The position numbers and the translations under genes were made by a program. 64,000 nt of DNA, from the NCBI GenBank assembly GCA_003117195.1, contig BDSI01000113.1, positions 186,001-250,000 on the forward strand, written 5' to 3'. Under the pieces are notes generated by a model. The model ran no database searches. It was not told where the DNA came from and saw only the letters and a program-made list of their open reading frames with translations. The number at the start of each line of letters is the position of its first letter. The first letter of the stretch is position 1. Below, in pieces: positions 59,306 through 64,000 of the stretch. Origin of the DNA: Eudorina sp. 2006-703-Eu-15. Lineage: Eukaryota; Chlorophyta; Chlorophyceae; Chlamydomonadales; Volvocaceae.

Positions 59306-60790
59306 GTTGGTTGCTGGACGTCCGCCGCGGAGGTTGCTTACTTGATGCCTGCTGGCGGGACATGTCAGCGGCAACGAATGCGCGAGGTGCGCGACATGGG
59401 TGATAGATCCGCGGTCACCGGGTCTGATAAGTCCGCGGAGGGCAGCCGTTAAGCACCCGCGCTTTCATAAAAGCAGTGTTACTGTGTACCTGAACGAGGT
59501 AGGCAAGACGAAAGAGGCCGACGAGGCGCCTGCGGCAGGACCCGGCGGCGAGTGATATGCAACAAAAGTCTTGCTCGCCGTGCGAGACACAACTTTCCAG
59601 TGGGGTGCGCACCGGCTTTTACACGGCGCTTCCGAGATTGCGTCAGCACCACCGCAGTACAAACCACTCGCATGTAACCTCCACCCACATACAACACCAC
59701 GGCCTTTGCCAGTTTCCGAGAGACCGTTGCCATCCGCCCACCACGTGATGAACTCCCAATGGTTCCATCGTACCGACATCTCGGATGAGACGAACCCGCA
59801 GATCGTGACCGTGGCAGCAGCGGCCGCACCCCGCCCGTCGGCTCTTGGATCACCCAATGGGCCCCGGCGGGTGGGGCGGGACGAGCGCGAGCAACCCACC
59901 AGCGGGCTGCTGCTGTTGCTGCTGCTGCTTTTGTGGCGGTGACAGGGGGGGGCGGCGGCGGTTCCACGCGGCGCAGCGGTTTGGTGCCGACAGTTGGCAG
60001 TTGGTATTATACGACGCTCTAGGGCCCACCGTAGAGCGAGCCAGACCCATGGGTTGGGTCCCGCCCTCCACGAGACCTCGGACAGATCGACTGGCGACGA
60101 GCATCGATCGCGGCGGCGTCTGATGATTTACTCCCGCGACATGCACCGCCCTCAAGAACTTCGCGTAACTCCCTTCCCTTCCCAATTGAATTAACCGCAG
60201 CCCTCGGCACGACACGTGTACTGAAAGGACGCTGCTCGCAGTGTACGGCAGAAAAAGAAAAGGAGCCCAGCCCTAGGACCGACCCCACGGAGGGTCTTCA
60301 TGATCGCCTTTAAGGCAGTGCAACTTTCGCTGGAAGTGCTGTTACAGTACCATTGATAGGGGACATCGTGTGAAGGCGGATCTAGGTGCTGCTGGGTACG
60401 GACCGGGCCTGCCTCAACCGAGTCTGACGGCCGCCGCATATTTGCTGACCTCGAGCGATACACTGCCACTTTGCCAGCAGCCAGGTACGGTAATCTTTGC
60501 TCATCATCATAAACAGCCGCGATCGGTGTATGCAGCCGACTGGTGTGTGCGAAACCATCTTACACGGGGCCGAATAAACCACACCGGGCCCCGGTCCATC
60601 CCTCCACCTCCGTATTCACGTCGCCCGGCATCTGTGAGCTTTTCCGCTGCAGCGTTCTGCAATGTCAATCCCCTCATAACCATGTCGTACAACCTCCATA
60701 CGTTTCGCGCCACCCTCTTCCGCGGTGTGCCCGCCTACGCGCGGCGCGAGTGCCGCAGGCGCGCTGCGTGGAGAGGCCTTTATCTGCACC
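59306..60790. promoter_or_regulatory. Divergent intergenic region between two secreted-protein genes
   Basis: The two start codons point away from each other over 1.5 kb, so both promoters lie here. A CTG-rich tract at 59908-59935 accounts for polyglutamine-like frames on the minus strand. No gene was recognised inside. Confidence 0.5.
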
Positions 60791-63700
60791 ATGCGGCGCC
60801 CTTCTGCTTCCTTCGGAGCGCCTCGGCGCGTGTGGTCAGTGCTGGGGCTCGCCCTTATCATCCTGACCCACCATCAGGTGGGTTAGTGTGACCGACGGGT
60901 AATGGGATGCAAGCAGCCAGGCCACCTCCGCCTCACCCCACGGTCCAGAGAGTTCTACGTTGAACCGAGACGCGAATGGACGGGGGAACATACCCTGGGT
61001 GCGCCGCACACAGAGCCTTCAAAAGGGCTGTGGGTGCCGTCCCGGCTAGTGCGCCAGCCGTGCGGGTTGTTCGGGATGGGTGGACTACGCCGCGTGTGCT
61101 CTGGAATACTGGAAACGTCGCCCTCCGGGGAGGGGGCCTGTCCGCACTCACGGCGCCCAGCCGGGGCCGCCCACCTGCCCCGGAACCCTAGCGCCCGCGC
61201 CCGCCACTCCAGACAGCTGGGCGCTGGCCCTGCCCCGCCCGCCCGCCTGCCTGTCGCCCGCCAACGTACCCCTGCAGGCGGCCGCGCAGGTCGCCACACC
61301 CGCTCCTGCTGCCGCGGCCTCCACGCCCGCCGCCGCGCCCGCGGCCTCGGCCTCGACCTCGGCGGGCAGCGCCGGGGCTGCGCCGGCCAGTAACAACGCG
61401 GCTGTGTGGCAGGTGGACGTGCATGTGTGGTTTTGTTCCTGGTCGTGTCCGTGGGAATGAAATAAAGCAAGCCCGGTCATGAGTCAGGCGCGGATCCCCC
61501 ACCCGAAAGATCATCATCCCGAGCGGGGCCAAACCCATGATCTTACTTCATCCCGAGCCCCCAAGCAACCCACCCTCGGGGGACCGACCCCTGCGACGTC
61601 CTGCCCCTCATTGCCCAGCCAATCAGTGTCCCGCCCTCGACTTCATGATTCCACAGCGCCTCTCGTGGACGCCTTTCGCGTCCCGAGCCTCCAGTCACGC
61701 TCCGGAACCGAACGATCCGACACACACGCTGACACGACCGTTGGGCCATGTGCGGGCCACGCACGTGGTGTTTGCGTGCAGGCCGTGAGCGATAGCTTGG
61801 CCAAGGTGATGTCAGACACACTCGCAACCCGGCCCAACAACATATGTGAGTAATAACTGCGTGCTCAAGCTGCCAGCCCGGAATACGAACACTTGGATCT
61901 CAAGGGTGCTTTGGGTGCCGGCGCAGCGCCCGTGGGGCACGGGCCGGCCGGGGCCAGAGAGGGTCCCTAGGCCTGTGCACCGTCCGCGTCTGCCGAATCG
62001 CTGCGCTCGCATTTTAATCCTACAAGCGTAAAGTAGGGGATCTCGTAAAAACACGCGTCATGTTCCGTTGACTTGGTACCCATCGACGATGCGAACCTGC
62101 AGCCGCTGCTGACATGGTTCAGAGCGCCGCGGACATGCTGCGGGGCATCGGCACCGGGAAGAACCTTCAGGTAGGTGACAGGGAACGACCCGTGGGTCAT
62201 CAAAAATACATAAACACACGGAAGCGCACATTCCGAGCTTCCGACGGTTCCTACCTCCCCCGATCGTGATGCGCCTGGTCGCGCTCTTGCACATGATGCC
62301 GATGATGAGATGACATGCCGTACAGCTGAGGTACACCGTCCGTACGGCACACCTCGGCCGCGTTACAGTCCGTGTTTGCGGCAGGCACCCCAATGGTTAG
62401 ACCGACCGCACATACTGTAATTTCCTGCCTACCTCTTTAAAGCCGACACGCAACGTGGTTCTGCGGCGGTTTGCCGCCGGCACCGAAATCGCGAACTGAC
62501 TCCATCCGCTTCCAATGGGTGGGAGCCGATGGCCGCATGGACCGCGTCCCTTTCTCCAGGCAATCATGCAGCCCGGCTGCTTGCCGCTGTTTCCCCCACG
62601 CCTGATGATAGATCCCTCCCTCCCGCCCTCGCACCACTCGACCCTCCCTCCCTCCACCCGTCCCCTCCGCCCTCCCCCTCCCCAGAATCTCCAGAGCATG
62701 CTGCAAAGCGGCTCCCAGCAGGCGACCATGCGCCCGGGCGGCGGCAACCTGGCGGACCAGGTCCGGGTCACCAACAACGACCTGCTCAACGCGTTCGACC
62801 AGCTGCGGGCCACAGCAAAGGTGGGCGGCGGCAGGGAGGGCCCATACCGGTACTGAAGCCGCGGCAGGGAGGGCACACTCATATGCCTCGCGCTGCACAA
62901 TCCGACACCGCGTCACACACACACCGCGTGGGTATAGATCTATCAGGCCCGGGCTTCTCAGGTACGCGGAGCCCCAGGTGCCGAACGGGCCCTACCTGGG
63001 CGGGGGCTGGCTGGTACACGAAACCGGGTGGGGTGACCAGCAGCCCGCCCCGCATGACCGTGACCCCCAGCGCCCCAGGCCCCGCTCCTCTCCGCTGTGC
63101 GTGCTCCTTGTGTGGGTGTCCGGTACAGCAGTACGTAGCGCCCCGGACTGGGACTCAATTCAGTATGTATTGCCGGCATCCCAAGCGCCCCTTCGTTCCC
63201 TGTACCGCTGCGCTGACGCTGTCCTCAATGTGTATGCAACCCCGTTCCCCTCCTCCCCACAGCCGTATCTGTGTGTACCCCTCCCCTCTCTTTCCTCCTC
63301 CACTCCGCTGCCCCTCCCCTCCTCTTTCCGCCTCAACTCCCGCAGCGCCTGGGTGTGGCCCTGCCCGCCAACTCCCCCGCGCTGGACACTTGGGGCCGCA
63401 TTGCGGACGCGCTGAACAGGGGGACCGGCAATGTGAGAGAGAGGGCGGCGGGGCCGGTGGGGCCGGTGGGGCCGGTGGGGCCGGTGGGATTTTGAGTGAC
63501 CTGAGGGCCCGACACCGACCCCCATGTCGAAGCTGTCCTACCTATCGCGGATTGAACTTCACAGCAGAAGGGCAGATCTTCCAGATGCTGTTCCGGTGTT
63601 ATTTCTCCTCATGTCTTGCTTCTCCAATAGCCATTGTGGCTTGGGGGGAAGCTGCGCCGCCGAGTGGGGCTCTCGCATGTAAGGGTTGAAGGGTCGCACC

Positions 63701-64000
63701 CCGTAGGGGAGGCTGCGGAGCGCCGATGGTGGCCCCCTACCTGCTCTGGTGGGTCCGTGGGTCCGTGGGTCGGAACACACGGGGACCTCCACTGGGCTGC
63801 CGCCTGTCGCGCCTACCCTTGGGCGCTTCATCCCCCGGCACGCCCAGTCCCCTGCCTCCGAAACCAAATCCCACCAGGCGCTGTTCCCTTGCTTCCCCCG
63901 GCCGTGCCTGCCGCCTCGGGGCCTCATGCCTTGGGGCCTTACTATGCCTCCTCACGCAGAACCTCATGTCGGCGATGCCCGCGCTGGTGGGCAACGGCGG
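60791..64000 (+). CDS. Secreted Ala-rich protein of unknown family, 3' end outside window
   Basis: Seven exons agree in phase: 60791-60877, 61161-61412, 61782-61845, 62103-62170, 62686-62820, 63346-63432, 63960-64000 (cut by the window end). Exon 1 is an 87 nt signal peptide: MRRPSASFGAPRRV, then WSVLGLALIILTHHQ. Exon 2 is a Pro/Ala/Ser-rich linker. Later exons are helical: AVSDSLAKVMSDTLA, MVQSAADMLRGIGTG, NLQSMLQSGSQQ, VTNNDLLNAFDQLRATAK, SPALDTWGRIADALNRG, NLMSAMPALVG. The first exon equals that of the divergent neighbour in length and phase, and LDTWGRIADAL..NLMSAMP resembles LGQWAANIG..PLLAAMP there. A secreted or cell-wall role is inferred from the signal peptide only. Additional small exons cannot be excluded. 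Confidence 0.65.

Overview
The window looks like nuclear DNA of a green alga of the volvocine/Chlamydomonas type. It is GC-rich and intron-dense. Genes are split into many short GT..AG exons whose reading phases agree. Intergenic DNA and introns are full of short tandem repeats and GTAC-rich motifs. The best-recognised genes are eukaryotic: ribosomal protein eS6, an AMT-type ammonium transporter and an SNM1-type DNA repair nuclease. The species cannot be named from the sequence. All gene models were assembled by eye from splice sites, phase and family motifs; no alignment was run.

Layout. (1) 1-3831, plus strand: the last five exons of an ammonium transporter whose 5' part lies outside the window. 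(2) 7447-10667, minus: a complete six-exon ribosomal protein S6. (3) 15514-22141, minus: a large multi-pass membrane protein of unknown function, nine exons. (4) 23978-42650, minus: an 18.7 kb, 31-exon gene for a protein of about 2360 residues. It has an N-terminal TIR-like domain, a NACHT-type STAND ATPase and a C-terminal array of about 13 WD40-like blades, which is the layout of an NLR-type immune or death receptor. (5) 44144-52946, plus: a 14-exon SNM1/DCLRE1-like nuclease with UBZ4 finger, SAM domain and metallo-beta-lactamase/beta-CASP fold, divergent from gene 4 across a 1.5 kb intergenic region. (6) 55027-59305, minus: a seven-exon secreted protein of 385 residues, unknown family, with a 506 bp TRIM-like retroelement in one intron. 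(7) 60791 to the window end, plus: a partial second secreted protein, divergent from gene 6. Both genes start with an 87 nt signal-peptide exon, so they may be an old paralogous pair.

The genes do not form one pathway. The most notable feature is the TIR-like/NACHT/WD40 receptor gene. Its TIR-like part keeps the WCLxE motif that carries the catalytic glutamate of NAD-cleaving TIR domains, and it lies head-to-head with a DNA-crosslink repair nuclease. The intergenic stretches hold minisatellites, a diverged dispersed repeat (two copies), an interstitial telomere-like tract and a 25 bp perfect intronic hairpin.
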